NCBI GenBank assembly: GCA_015680685.1
Contig: MNCI01008581.1
Location: 573,728-637,727, forward strand
DNA length: 64,000 nt
Origin: Gnetum montanum
Lineage: Eukaryota; Streptophyta; Gnetopsida; Gnetales; Gnetaceae
Reading direction: 5' to 3'
The notes below the pieces were generated by a model. The model ran no database searches and was not told the DNA's origin. It was given only the letters and a program-made list of their open reading frames with translations. The position numbers were made by a program, and so were the translations under genes. Positions within the stretch are counted from its first letter, which is position 1, and every line of letters begins with the position of its first letter. Positions 45,490 through 57,190 of the stretch are shown here, one piece after another.

Positions 45490-46110
45490 ATGGATTTTGG
45501 CAATGGAAGATTGTACATGGATTGTAACAGGGCCAGCGTGCTATTGTTAGTGGCTTCCTGCGATTCTGAAATGTCGGATCTGAGTGATTTGGAGTAGCCT
45601 AATCTTGCATTTTGCAAGTTTGCATGGAATCTGCACTGTGACACATTGCAGGATGCCCCGCTCTTCATGATCTAGGTACAGTAATCTAATAGTACTATAA
45701 ATGGAAGTTTCTGGGCTTTGTTTCGGTTCATTTCTTGTGCAGCTACGCATGTGACATCCTAAATTCTTAATGAAGGTTGTTGCTGAAATGTTTGTTACAG
45801 TTCATGAAATTGAAACACGCTGGATGTTGGCTACAAATTCATAGAACTTGAAATGAACTGTGAATTGGATCAAATCTCTACCATTGTCACCAATGTGGTC
45901 TGCAAATTTGCTATAGTTGGTTGGAATGAAAGAAAACTCAGTGGCATTCTAGAGTCACCACCAAAGTTGTGGAAGCTCACAAATTTGCAAATTCTAGACT
46001 TGGAAGGAAGTCATTTCAGTGGCAAAATACCAGCCGAAATAGGGTCTTTCGGGTTCCTAAGGTATCTAGAGTTGAGCGTGAGCAATTTTAGTGGAAAAAT
46101 AGCAGCAATT
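45490..46110 (+). pseudogene. Leucine-rich-repeat gene fragment (LRR receptor-like)
   Basis: 45853-46110 encodes two plant-type LRRs: KLSGILESPPKLWKLTNLQI, then LEGSHFSGKIPAEIG, FLRYLELSVSNFSGKI. This is the L-x-x-L-x-x-L-x-L-x-x-N-x-F-S-G-x-I-P pattern of LRR receptor kinases and proteins. Upstream, 45500-45670 (MDFGNGRLYMDCN, FAWNLHCDTLQDAP) also looks like coding DNA, with a few stops. Only part of an LRR domain is present and no kinase or transmembrane segment follows, so this is a broken or captured piece of a host gene. Confidence 0.65.
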
Positions 46111-47519
46111 GACTTTACAAGTTTACATCACACAGAATTTCTATTTTTACTTCAATTTCTTGTATTTTCTCATTTGCATCTTCAATGCAATTTTCATCTC
46201 TTTTTCCTTTGAAGGTTGTGATTGCCTCCTTTGGATTTTGAAAATCCAGTTCTCTTCCTTTTACTCTTTGAAATTTGAATTCTATACCTTTACTCTTGAA
46301 TGAATTCCAAAAGCTAATGATATTTTTCTTAAAAAAGAAAAAAGATCCCACATTTACTTCCATGTTTTAATGTTAATAATTATGTTTTTAACTGATCAAA
46401 CAAAATTACAAATTATGTCGTCTGTCATTTTATCCTTCTTTGCAAATTTTGGAAACTTCTTCTCCATGTCGTTATTCATAACCCTTGGTTTTGAAATGTC
46501 TTTTTCACAGTATCACATAACATTATCATGCTCTGAAAATCTAAGTCATAACTATCCATAGTTAAAAGAAATAAATGTCATCAAAGATTTCTGGACTTGC
46601 TAGAAAACTCTTCATCTTGTTATGATATTCCAAGGATACCACCCTACACTTTGATACAATTGTGTTATTTCTCTTAAGAAGTTTGAAAAGAGATTTCTGT
46701 TTTTTTTTTTTACTTGTAGATTTTATCATGCCAACCTGTTCCATGAAATGGCCAAAATGTGCCAACGCCATGCCACAATGAAACCATGTCATACTATTGT
46801 CAGGTCCATGAAAAGACTATGCAGGCCCACCTAAGTTGTGTGACAAAAGAAAATGCAAGCCAGTGCATGTTACTATGTAAAATCCCTCACACAAGATCTA
46901 GCTGCCATTGCATAACCCTACTTCTCTCACCATTAACAATATTCTCAGCCATTGCTATCATGCAAAACCCCTTGCTGTTGCTCTGCTTCTCTCTTGTGCA
47001 GCCTACACAAGCTGGCTTGGCCACTGTAGGTTGTTACTAGTAATGGGAAACCTACCAAGGTATGGCCCTATCCTAAAAATGATAAACAAAAAATAAAAAT
47101 AAGAATAAATATTACATGTTTCCTCTCTACTCTTTTCTTTTCTATATTCTTTATCCTCATGCAAATTTATTTGGTATATATTACATGCATTCTTATTCTT
47201 TTTTTAATTACCTATTACTTATCTTTCTATTATATATCCTTACTTCCATGTACCCCACTTCTTCCTAGGTTATATTTTTTTTATTTTCACTATATACCAT
47301 TTAACATTCTACTTTTATGATTTCTATTCTTCTTATATAATTCATCATACTCTTTATAACACATTAAATACCTATATACTTATTATCTCTTTCTTGTTCA
47401 TACCACTTGGCCTTTTAATTTAGTTTTCTTCTATTTATTTGTCTTATGATCTTATATATTGATCCATGTTGTATCTATTACTTATACTTATATATATTTT
47501 CTATATTATCCATTAATAG
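46111..47519. other. Unassigned AT-rich sequence
   Basis: Long T-rich stretches; no domain, RNA gene or element end recognised. Short frames at 46109-46561 and 46759-47096 look like composition effects. Confidence 0.35.
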
Positions 47520-48254
47520 TATGTTTAACCCATGGCCTACCAAGGCCTAAAACTTGCAAAATGTGGCTTCGCATGACCATGTTGTACCATATATAGCCGA
47601 CTTTACATTATTTGACCTTGTTTAACTTTGTCCCCACCATGTTTTAATCCTTATTAACCTTATTTAACACCATTTTATATGGTTTTAACCATGATTTGGC
47701 CTATATTTGATCCCATTATGCATAATTTAACATTTTTCTCACCATAGATTTTATTTTATATGTTTTTTCCTCTTTCATGCATATAGTTTAATGTTTTCTT
47801 TATTATAGACTTAGTTAATAATTTATGTTTATATGCATGTTAAAATATGGTAGAATAAGTACAATTGATTGTAAGCATAAACACATATTATTTAGAGACC
47901 CTAGTAGTGCTCTTACTTTGTATACCCAATAATAAACATTAAGAAATCCAGTGATGATTATGTGAGTTTAGGATATATATAGTAAATTAGGAACATATGT
48001 TCATTGCCTATGCTAGTTTAGAATTTACTTATTATTTTTAGAATAATTAGATTAAATTTATATATTTTAATATCATTTTATAATGGCCAATCAACATCAA
48101 ATATAATGTGCCTCATGTACACTTAACCATTCAAACAAAAGGCTAATATAATTATAGCTAGAAAGATAGCAACCTACTAATAATCCTTAAGGCTCTAGAA
48201 ACTCCATTAGCTCATTCTATAAGTTATGATTAAGTCACACATAGCTACTCATCA
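47520..48254 (+). repeat. Ty3 LTR fragment
   Basis: TATATATAG-like box near 47588-47596; the U5 part from 47860 (TTGATTGTAAGCATAAACACATATT, read with gaps, then CCCTAGTAGTGC) aligns with the U5 of the LTRs at 22828 and 33400. It ends TACTCATCA at 48254, the family terminus. The start is not defined. No primer site follows; the RTE LINE abuts it. Confidence 0.6.
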
Positions 48255-49631
48255 CAAACATCATCATCATTATCCTAACCTTGTTTCTCTATAATAATGT
48301 TGGCCACATGGGTTATTTCTTAACATTTTTTGCTATGAAAAGATAAAGTTTTGCTTATTTGGAGCTTATTTAAATTATCTTTGATTGTTTTCTTTAATGC
48401 CTTCATTGATCTTCCTTTAGATGACTTTCTTCAAACATTGATGTAGTAATGATTTTTTATAGATTCATTATCTGTTCTTCTTTGTAAATGTCCAAATCAT
48501 CTAAGCCATCATTCTTATAGCTTATCTAGCAATGAGGTGTTAGCCTAGTGCTTCAAGTCTTGGCTTGGTAACCCTAGGTGATATGTTTAATTCTACTACG
48601 TAGCACTGAGTTGTAAAATTATATAAATCTTTGGGTATACCTATGTTTCACTTATTTTGGGTTCCAACACCCACCATTCTTATAGCTTTTCTAAAATAGA
48701 AGTTTCTCCAAGTCTTTGTCTAATATCTAGATTATATAGTTATTTCTTCTAGTAACATTCAAAATCCATCAAAGAATTTACATTTTTACCACACTGATTT
48801 TTCATTCATGTATCAATTTTATTATTTAATGTTTAGTATCATTTAAGATATTAGGTTTGATTACTATCTAGCAAAATTTTTCTTTCAATTTTATTAGTAT
48901 TCTTTAATCAAATAGGACATCACTAGCTTATCTTCATGTTGACCATTCTACCTCAATTTCATATCTTTATCAATTTCATCATATGATTGGAGGATTGATC
49001 CTAGGTAGTAGAACTCTTTATAGTGAGGGACTTTTTCGCCTTGAATTTTTACTTCTATTTCATCACTATTTATACTATTATTAAATTTTAATTTCATGTA
49101 CTCTTTCTTACTTCTACTAATTTTTAAGCCTTTTGATTCTAGATCATATCTCCACTTCTCCATTTTAGAAGCAATCTTTTTTTGATTTGTATCCACCAAC
49201 ATAATATCATCTACAAATTGCATACACCAAGGAATTTCATCTTGTATTTTCTTTATTAATTTATCCATAATAATGGTAAATAAGTGTGAGCTAAGTGTAG
49301 ATCCTTGATGTAGACATACTGTGATTAGAAAACCAAATTTTGTTCCATAAGATGTTCTAATTTTGGTAGTAGCTCCTTCATACATGTCTTGAATCACTTT
49401 AACATATTTATCATGGATATTTTCCTCTACAATGCCTACCAAAGAATATCTCTAGGTAGTTTGTCAAATGCTTTTCCATGTTAATGAAGATCAATTGTAG
49501 ATTTCTTCTATGTTTTTTGAATTTCTCCATCAATTATTGTATTAAGAAAATAACCTCTATAGTAGATCTTCCTAGCATAAATCCAAATTAATTTTTTGAT
49601 ACTATTAATTCCAGTCTAAGATGTTGTTTTA
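48255..49631 (-). mobile_element. RTE LINE, 3' part (reverse transcriptase C-terminal half)
   Basis: On the minus strand: FGFMLGRST near 49590, LIFINMEKHLTN, then an open block (49442-48948) with VIQDMYEGATTKIRTSYG, LHQGSTLSSHLFTIIMD, PWCMQFVDDIMLV (catalytic FVDD) and KKEYMKLKFN. This is the RTE-clade RT pattern. The 3' end carries an ATGATGATG run at about 48258-48275, as in many RTE tails. A SINE interrupts the 3' region at 48524-48670. The 5' part of the same element continues at 58205-59745 beyond copia 2. Confidence 0.88.
48524..48670 (+). mobile_element. tRNA-derived SINE
   Basis: Box A-like TAGCCTAGTGC at 48541-48551 and box B-like GTTTAATTC at 48585-48593 (GTTCGATTC after deamination), starts 44 bp apart as in tRNA genes. 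Flanked by 18-bp direct repeats, CCATCATTCTTATAGCTT at 48506-48523 and CCACCATTCTTATAGCTT at 48671-48688, with one mismatch. It lies inside RTE LINE sequence, so it came later. The body is about 147 bp. No tRNA fold is claimed. Confidence 0.82.
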
Positions 49632-49636
49632 TGACT

Positions 49637-50817
49637 TATTGACTTTTTGGTATGTCAACATCTTAAAAAATGGAGAATTTTTTATTGTGTTTTGAGATCT
49701 TGCAAGGCTAAGGAAGATGAATTTTTCATATCAAGGAGATTGAGATAAGAGTAAGAAATAATAATATGGAATTCTAGAACTCATGAGAAGATGCAAGGGT
49801 TTGGAGGAAATCACAAGGATATGAGATGTCCCAAAGTCTAGAGAAGATGTCTTGGAGACTGATAAGATGTCTTACATTGCAAAAAGATATCTCTACTCAA
49901 AGTGTTGGTCTTAGGCAAGATGTCTTCTTAGAACAAGAGACATCTCATGTTAAGCCAAGATATCTTGTATAAGATGTCTCATGAAAGACATCTTGTCCAA
50001 AGATAAGACATCTTATCCAAGATGTCTTATGTCTAGATAAGACGTCTCATCTACAAGGAAGAAAAAAATAACAAGATGTCTTGAGCTTGTAGAAGACATA
50101 TTAACTAGTATTTCTAGTTATTGTATAGATTCCAACGAGTAGATGGAGAAGAACAAGGCTATAAGAAAAAGACATCCTAAATGGTAAAGTACAAGTACCA
50201 TATAAACAATCAAGTAATCAATTGTATATATTCTTGTAAAATATAATACTTCAATTTTTAATCATTTGTTGTAAGTTGTGTGCCTTAAAGAAAGGAATTA
50301 CAAGCTTAGTTCATTCCTTCCATGATCATCCTATTTCTTGTTGTAAGTCCTAAGGGCCTAGATGTGCTTCTTGAGGAAAGAAATCCTTTGAACTTGTTCC
50401 AATCTTGAAGGGTTGGGTATGTCTCTAAGTGAAAACATCCCTTATAAAGTGTAAAGGTTGTGGTGTCCTTGAAACCACATTTTGAAGAAACAAAGTCAAG
50501 AGGTATGCAAGAATTCTACACTTCGAGTGTGGATGTACTCAAGTTGGAGAATCACGTACATTAGTCCCCTCGTGCCTCCCCTCACCCCCACCACCCNNNN
50601 NNNNNNNNNNNNNNNNNNNNNNNNNNNNNNNNNNNNNNNNNNNNNNNNNNNNNNNNNNNNNNNNNNNNNNNNNNNNNNNNNNNNNNNNNNNNNNNNNNNN
50701 NNNNNNNNNNNNNNNNNNNNNNNNNNNNNNNNNNNNNNNNNNNNNNNNNNNNNNNNNNNNNNNNNNNNNNNNNNNNNNNNNNNNNNNNNNNNNNNNNNNN
50801 NNNNNNNNNNNNNNNNN
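49637..50817 (+). repeat. Copia 2 5' LTR with AAGATGTCTT array
   Basis: Starts TATTGACTTTTTGG (the 3' copy starts TGTTGATC). Between 49825 and 50100 about 14 variants of the palindrome AAGATGTCTT / AAGACATCTT occur. TATAAG follows at 50160-50165. The end is lost in N. Confidence 0.85.
50597..50817. other. Assembly gap (221 N)
   Basis: Covers the end of the copia 2 5' LTR; frames read through it are meaningless. Confidence 0.95.
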
Positions 50818-50820
50818 AAG

Positions 50821-50833
50821 TGGTATCAAAGCC
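50821..50833 (+). promoter_or_regulatory. Copia 2 primer-binding site (initiator Met tRNA)
   Basis: TGGTATCAAAGCC; the standard copia site is TGGTATCAGAGCC. One transition. Confidence 0.88.
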
Positions 50834-50874
50834 ATGGTACTCCTATTGTGACCTTAATAACTTAGGAGTGAATA

Positions 50875-52340
50875 ATGAAGGGAACATCTTACAGCAAGCC
50901 ACCAATGTTCGATGGGATTGATTGCACATACTAGAAGAAAAGTATCACGTATTCTTTGAATCCATGGAATTTGAAGTATGGTAATCTATCATGAAAGGAT
51001 ACACTCATTTCATTGATAACACAATAGGCACTACACTACCAAGAGGTAAGTGTTCTGATGATGATAAGAACAAATTTATGTTTGATTCAAAGACTAAGAA
51101 CTATCTCTATTATGCTCTTAGTAAACTTGAGTTTAATAGAGTAGCTAGATGCAAAACTACCAAGGAAATTTGGGAAGTTTTATAAGCCACTTTGATGGTA
51201 CCTTAGTTGCTAAATAATCTAAACTCCTAGTCTTGCAAAGTGAATATGATAGCTTAAAATGAAGGAAGGAGAAACAATCAAACATTATTTCTAGGACCAA
51301 TGACATAGTAGTTGCTATTAGAGGAACAAGGAAAAGATCACTTGAGAGTGCAATCATTATTAAAATGATTAGAAATCTATAGCCTAAATTTAGATCCAAA
51401 ATCAAAATCATGGAAGAAATTAGAGATTTCTTTGTACTAAAAATTCAAGAAGTACAGAGTGCACTTGTAGCATATGAGATGAATCTCATAACTAAAGGTT
51501 CTATCAAGGATAAACCCAAAATCAGAAGTTATAATGTGAAGAAATTAGTGATGATGAACTAGCTTTCTTAATAAGAAGAGTAAAGAGACTTCTAACATGG
51601 AAAGGGAAAAGCTTTGACCAATTGAACAATAAAGGTAAGGAAAGAGGTAGGCTATATAAAAATTCAAATTTTGATATTTCTTCTATAGAATGTTGGATAT
51701 GTGCTGGAAGAGGTCATGTGGCCTTCAAATGTCTTAGTGCTAGTGGGTTATAAAAGAAGGAGCTCATTCAAGAAGAAAAGAAGACCAAAAATTTCTACAC
51801 CAGCTGGGATGATGAGTATAGCAAAGAGGAAACTAATGATCCATCAATAAGCTCACATCTTATTTGCATGGCTCTTATGCATGAAGGTCCCATAGAAGAA
51901 TCTAAAGATACAATTGAAGAAAGATATGACATGCTTTGTAATGAAATCATCTCTTTCCAAAACTTATGTATTAAAATGAAAGAAACCTTGCATACTAAAG
52001 AAAAAAATAGCTCAAATTAATAAAAAATGCTTAGATCTTGAGAAGGAGAACTTAAACCTTAAGGATAAGAATCAAAATCTAATTTTATTTGATGAATAGA
52101 TTAACCAAGAGCTTGCATATTTGAAGCTCATCAACAAAATATTTACAAAAGGTAAGGAGACACAATGAATTTTTTTGTAACAAGAAAGAGATCAAAATAA
52201 TAAAAGAGGATTAGGAAATAATTCCCATGTCAACACATCCACAAGCACATCATCTAAATGGGGGTATACACCTAATTTTGAACATCTACCATGAATGCAA
52301 AAAACTATGTGTTATTTTTTGGAAAGCATTAGAATATACA
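50875..52340 (+). pseudogene. Copia 2 gag
   Basis: ATG at 50875 gives KPPMFDGIDCTY, the start typical of plant copia gag. An open block at 50991-51185 ends KTTKEIWEVL. An intact CX2CX4HX4C knuckle, CWICAGRGHVAFKC, lies near 51692-51733. Downstream is a Glu/Lys-rich coiled-coil region (51900-52170) and a short end block (WGYTPNFEHLP near 52262). Several frameshifts and stops. It would package element RNA. Confidence 0.82.
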
Positions 52341-52974
52341 ATCACATTATCAATAATGATTGAAACACTATAATTTGACTATTTTGTCTTATCCAAAGAG
52401 GCCCAAAAAGCATGTCTTGTAGGCTAAGTAAGTTTGGAGGTCTAAGATGAAGAAGAAAGAGAAATAATGGTTGAACATATTTCTCTCCAAACCAACAAAA
52501 GAATAACTCTCAACAATAATGATGGAGAATCAAATCACAATCATAGAACATCAATATTGAATTAAAAATAAGATCCAAACAAGCATTTAGGTGACAAGAA
52601 AGGTAAAAAATAGATGTAATAAAGAGAGACACTCTACAAAGGATGACCTTCTTCTAAACATATGTAAGCATGTTATTAATTTAGAGTAAGCAAGGTAAGA
52701 ATTGGTAAGTATAATTATAATTTAAAATATTCATTAACTTGCATCATTAGTTAAATAGATACTACTAATTGGATATTTTTGAATAATTTCAAAAACTTCT
52801 TACTTGATCTTATAAATATATGTAACATAGATAATATAGATGAGAATATATTATAAATATAGAACACAAGAAAATGAATAAGTGAGGTATGTTTCACACC
52901 TTTGATTATAATTAGTTAAAATAATTAAATTTATTTATCTTTGGAAACATTAAATTTGAGATTTTATGGTATTT
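52341..52974 (+). other. Unassigned AT-rich sequence where pol would be expected
   Basis: No protease, integrase or RT motif on either strand. Confidence 0.5.
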
Positions 52975-54270
52975 AATAATCATCTCTACCATTACATACC
53001 TGAGCCTCCCAAGCTTTATACTCTCTAGGAAAAGACATCCCAAATTATAAAAAAGACATCTCACTATTTCTTAAGATGTCTTACTAGAGAGATCTTTACA
53101 AAGACATCTTAGCCAAGAATAAGATGTACTCACTATAATGCTCTCAGCTTAGACATGATGTTTTTTTCCCTTCAAGAGATCTTAAGTGCATCTAAAATCC
53201 TTCTAAATATGCTTTCCTTTATAAATTAAATTGATTGTCACTCATTTTCTACCACATTTAAGCAAGAGATATCCTATCCTAGATGACCAGTTCTTCATTT
53301 TGCTACAACTTCCCTCCATTCAGCTTGATTTCCATGGTTTCCAAGAATATAGGATTATCATAGCTACCACAACATAAATCCAAGGGTACTCAAGGAACAT
53401 TAACACGTAGGTCAAGCTCATAGAAGCCTTAATTCTAATCCAATGATGCTAAGAATAGGTTTGAGAATAATTTATTAGCCTCCATTATATCTAAATGAAA
53501 TATAAAGTTTTATTAACATCATTGCTACAACTACAATCCATTCAGCTTGGTTTCCATGGCTCCCAGGAATATACAAATATCACAGTGACCATAACATAAA
53601 TCCAATGGCACTTAAGAAACATCAACAAGTAGGTCAATCTCATACAAGCCTTAGTTCTAATCTAGTGATACTAAGAATAGGTTTAAGAATAATCTATCAG
53701 TCTCCATTGTATTTAAATGGAATAATCATCTCTACCATTCCATACTTGTGCCTCCCAAGCTTTGGATTCTCCTATACAAGACATCCCAAATTATAGAAAA
53801 GACATCTCATTATTTCTTAAGATGTCTTACTAGAGAAATCTCTACAAAGACATCTTAGCCAAGAATAAGATGTCTTGACTATCATGCTCTTAGCTCAAAC
53901 AAGATGTTTTATTTCCCTTCAAGAGGTCTTGAGTGCACCTAAAACCCTTTCTAAAGATGCTTTCCTTTATAAATTAACTCAATTGTAACTCCTTTTCTAC
54001 CTCATTTGGACAAAAGATATCCTATCCTAGATGACCAATGCTTTCATCTTGCTACAACTACACTCCATTTAGCTTGGTTTCCATGGCTCCCAAGAATATA
54101 GAAATATCATAGCTACCATAACATAAATCCAAGGGTACTCAAGGAACATCAACAAGTAGTTCAAGCTCATACAAGCCTTAATTCTAATCCAATGATGCTA
54201 AGAACAAGTTTGAGAATAATCTATTAGTCTTCATTGTATCTAAATAGAGTATAAACTTTTACCAACATCA
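52975..54270 (+). repeat. Compound tandem repeat X1-Y1-Y2-X2-Y3
   Basis: Unit X (starting AATAATCATCTCTACCATT) occurs at about 52975-53305 and 53721-54050. Unit Y (TCCATTCAGCTTGGTTTCCATGG, read with differences) occurs at about 53306-53520, 53526-53720 and 54053-54270. X carries AAGACATCTC and AAGATGTCTT motifs, the same palindromes as the copia 2 LTR, in the reverse sense, so X may come from an inverted LTR piece. Confidence 0.75.
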
Positions 54271-54289
54271 TCAACATGATTTACTATCA

Positions 54290-56600
54290 TATTTTGAAAC
54301 CATAGTATGGGTAAGAATTATCTCAATGATTTTTTGTATCATAGAAAATATTGTCAATGAATTCTTTAGTAACATTGTTATTACAAATGCATTTGTTAGG
54401 GCTTTAAACTCTATGATTGTAGAAGTCATTATCTAAGTATTTCCTCAAGTAATTTATGATCTACTTAGAATTTCTAGTGTTGATGTCCATAGGATTGTAA
54501 TTCATAGTATGGATGACATTTTTACGAATTGTATTATCTAAGTTACATATGAAGAATTTTTTGATAAAATCTTTGGTAGTTCAATATCACTCTAGGAAGG
54601 TAAGGTGTATTAATAGAAAATGTCTCAAGGTGCCTCCACACCTTCTCTTATTATGATGTATAACATCATAGTTAAGGGAGGCATCTATAATTATTTACTA
54701 TCATCGCAAGCATTTGTGCTATATTGTTTACTAATAGGACAACCATTAGAATTAGGACATACTATTTACAAGGATATGTTGGGAATGTATGCACATGGAC
54801 ACATCTATGAACACCCTCTCCTCATTAGCTTAATCATATGCTAAGGGGATGTTTCAATTCCACACATTTTCATTTTGAAAGGGAAGAGGATCCTTGTTGA
54901 GTACTCTGAGAAGAGGAGTACCACTCATACAAAAAATAAAACTCCATCTTCACAAGCACCTAGAAAATAGGCACTAAAGATACCTTCATCACTATAGGCA
55001 CCGTCTCAGCTCAGATAGGCAAAATCTATGAGTTCTTAGATAGGGTCTTTCTTGAAGAATACCTTACGCTCTAATACCAAGATCATGGGGAAGATTGGCA
55101 GAAATATCTCTTACCTTCATTAGAGAATAAATTTATTAGGCCTTCCTCCTCCTCTTGGTGATCTTCAATTTGAGGAGATTGAGACTTCGCATTAGATAAA
55201 GAGTGAAGGAGAGCTAGAACCTATTTGACACTCTATAGTAGTAGGGTCATCTTGAGCCTATGGCTTAGGAAATGCATTAGATTCAAAAGAGCTAACAAGA
55301 GCACTAGTACATGCCCAAGAAGAGCCCATACCTCAAACTCAATAGCTAGTCCTAGAGAAATTTGTGTAGGAAAATTCTTCTACAACACTATTTGATGAGT
55401 CATGAATTTGCTAACAGCTGCGATATCACATCCATGATGCGATATTGTGTATGTGATATCATGTACATGATATCGCAGCATAGCCATGATATCGCATTCA
55501 CGATATTGCATCCTGTCTCCTCATCTATAAATAAGAGGTAGAAAGATCCGAAGTAGGGAGTTAGTCATTTTAGAGTTAGTTTTGATTTTAGTTTTCATTT
55601 TTCCTCTCAATGTATGCCTGTAGTATGGTGATTGTAATTGTACGACATCCTTTATTTGAGTGTGACCTACTTGGACATGCACATGACTGGCAATAAAGAT
55701 TGAGATTACTTCATCATTGCAGCATTCACTTAGTTTAATTATTTATTTAATTGTTATTTATTTATTTCCTAGTTAATCCATCTCACCCTTAAACTCATGT
55801 TAAAATGCGGAATGAGTATGACTTGATTACAAGCATATAAGTGTGACTACTTAGTAACCCAATAGCGTACCTAGGATCTGCGCTTGGTAATCCCAGTGAT
55901 AGTCATGCATGAAGTCCAAGATGTGTATAGATAATCAAGGAACGGATACTCATCACACTTAGGATAAGTTAGATTCTCTCTCACCCTTTCTCTCCTAGCT
56001 TATTTAATATTACCTTCCATTGGCTTTAGGAGTAGCATTAGATTAGAAACACATCATACACCTCACTCTGGACTAAACCATATGTGACAAAGCTAATACT
56101 AGTCTAGGTGGAAAGACAATGAACTACGACCTAAGGATAACTGTCTAGATGCCGCAACTAGTTTGTCTACGGAGTTCTACCAAATCATGTGTGTAATGCT
56201 CTTATTCGTATGGTTGAGTGTAGGGGTACCTTGCCACTCATCACTCTCCAAATAATTTTGAAGTGATGATGAGCTACAATCTTTTGAGCAATAGGCCATG
56301 GATAGTATTTTTTATGTACCAGGATAGTGGAAACAAATTATTTCCAAGATGTCTTAGTATTAGGCTACTCCATCATCATCCTAGTAGGCTCCATGTCATG
56401 ATAGTCATCCTTCCTCCACTTAATTTCAAGTGAAGCTTTGACCTAGATGAGCCCCAATTACAATGCCTTTTGAGGATGATGATGATGATGACATCTAGTA
56501 GGTCTCTCAATCTAGTACTGGTAGTGATGGTGATGAGGAAGAGATCTACAGGCCTATCTATGATCCATCTAACTCCAACAATGACACAAAGATTAATGCT
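54290..56600 (+). pseudogene. Plant-transposon-like ORF inside copia 2, split by a solo LTR
   Basis: One frame runs from about 54290 with few stops: FSNIVITNAFVRALN, EEFFDKIFGSS, then an open block at 54620-54844 (GHTIYKDMLGMYAHGHIYE, PLLISLIIC) and FILKGKRILVEYSEKRST to about 54935. The wording resembles the 'putative plant transposon protein' family seen in 3' ORFs of Athila-like elements (by memory). After the LTR at 55393-56243 it seems to continue to an acidic tail (PFEDDDDDDI, then DGDEEEIYRPIYDP) at about 56465-56570. Its presence in a copia element suggests capture or a nested remnant. Confidence 0.5.
55393..56243 (+). mobile_element. Solo Ty3 LTR
   Basis: Complete LTR with TGATGAGT...ACTCATCA ends. 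No polypurine tract precedes it and no primer site follows. The flanks CTATT and CTCTC agree at 3 of 5 bases, which could be a decayed target duplication. GCGATATCAC, GATATCATG and GATATCGC palindromes crowd 55408-55505; TATAAATA is at 55526-55533 and AATAAA at 55692-55697. Confidence 0.82.
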
Positions 56601-57176
56601 TAGTGGTTAGTGATGATATTCTTCTTTTGGGTGATGTTGAAAATGGGGAAGATTTTTTAAGAGAGAGCTTGATGCTTGATGACTAGAAAATATATTTTGA
56701 TGATTAGCATCTATATATTATTATGTTGTGGCGACCAATTGACTATTACTACATGGTTATGATTATATGAAGCATCTATGGATAGAAGGATATGTTTTAT
56801 TGTAGATACCATGATTTAGCATTTATTATAAGGTTATAATATATGGTTATTTTGATAAAGCATTCTTGTTTATTGGATATGAAATTCATAATATATCTAT
56901 CATAAAAATAGATTTCAATAGCTATTTGATGTGACTTACTTTGGTTATTTTTGNTATTTCAATAGCTATTTGATGTGACTTACTTTGGTTATTTTTGAAG
57001 ATCATTGCTAATGGATGTGTGACTACCACCATTTAATCCATCCTCCTTCTCCATCCTTATTTCCATAGAAAATTTACTATCTTATCTAAGCATGACTAGT
57101 ATGAATCTTTAGCATGATAATTTTATTCCTATTATTACTTTTATGTTAATCTATTATTCAAGTTTTAGACATCATC
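56601..57176 (+). other. Non-coding 3' region of copia 2, with a probable assembly join
   Basis: No coding feature. A 42-bp segment at 56912-56953 is repeated exactly at 56956-56997 around a single N at 56954, which looks like an assembly join, not biology. Confidence 0.7.
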
Positions 57177-57190
57177 AAAAAGGGAAATAT
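57177..57190 (+). promoter_or_regulatory. Copia 2 polypurine tract
   Basis: AAAAAGGGAAATAT directly before the LTR start TGTTGATC. Confidence 0.7.

Noticed and set aside
48541-48593. Possible functional tRNA gene
   Set aside because: Box A and B are present, but the body is about 147 bp, flanked by 18-bp direct repeats and without an obvious cloverleaf; a SINE explains it better.
49825-50100. Regularly spaced short repeats resembling a CRISPR array
   Set aside because: The motifs are 10-bp palindromes with irregular spacing inside a eukaryotic LTR; no true repeat-spacer structure and no cas-like genes.
50482-50865. Open frames across the gap at 50597-50817
   Set aside because: Most of their length is unknown sequence.
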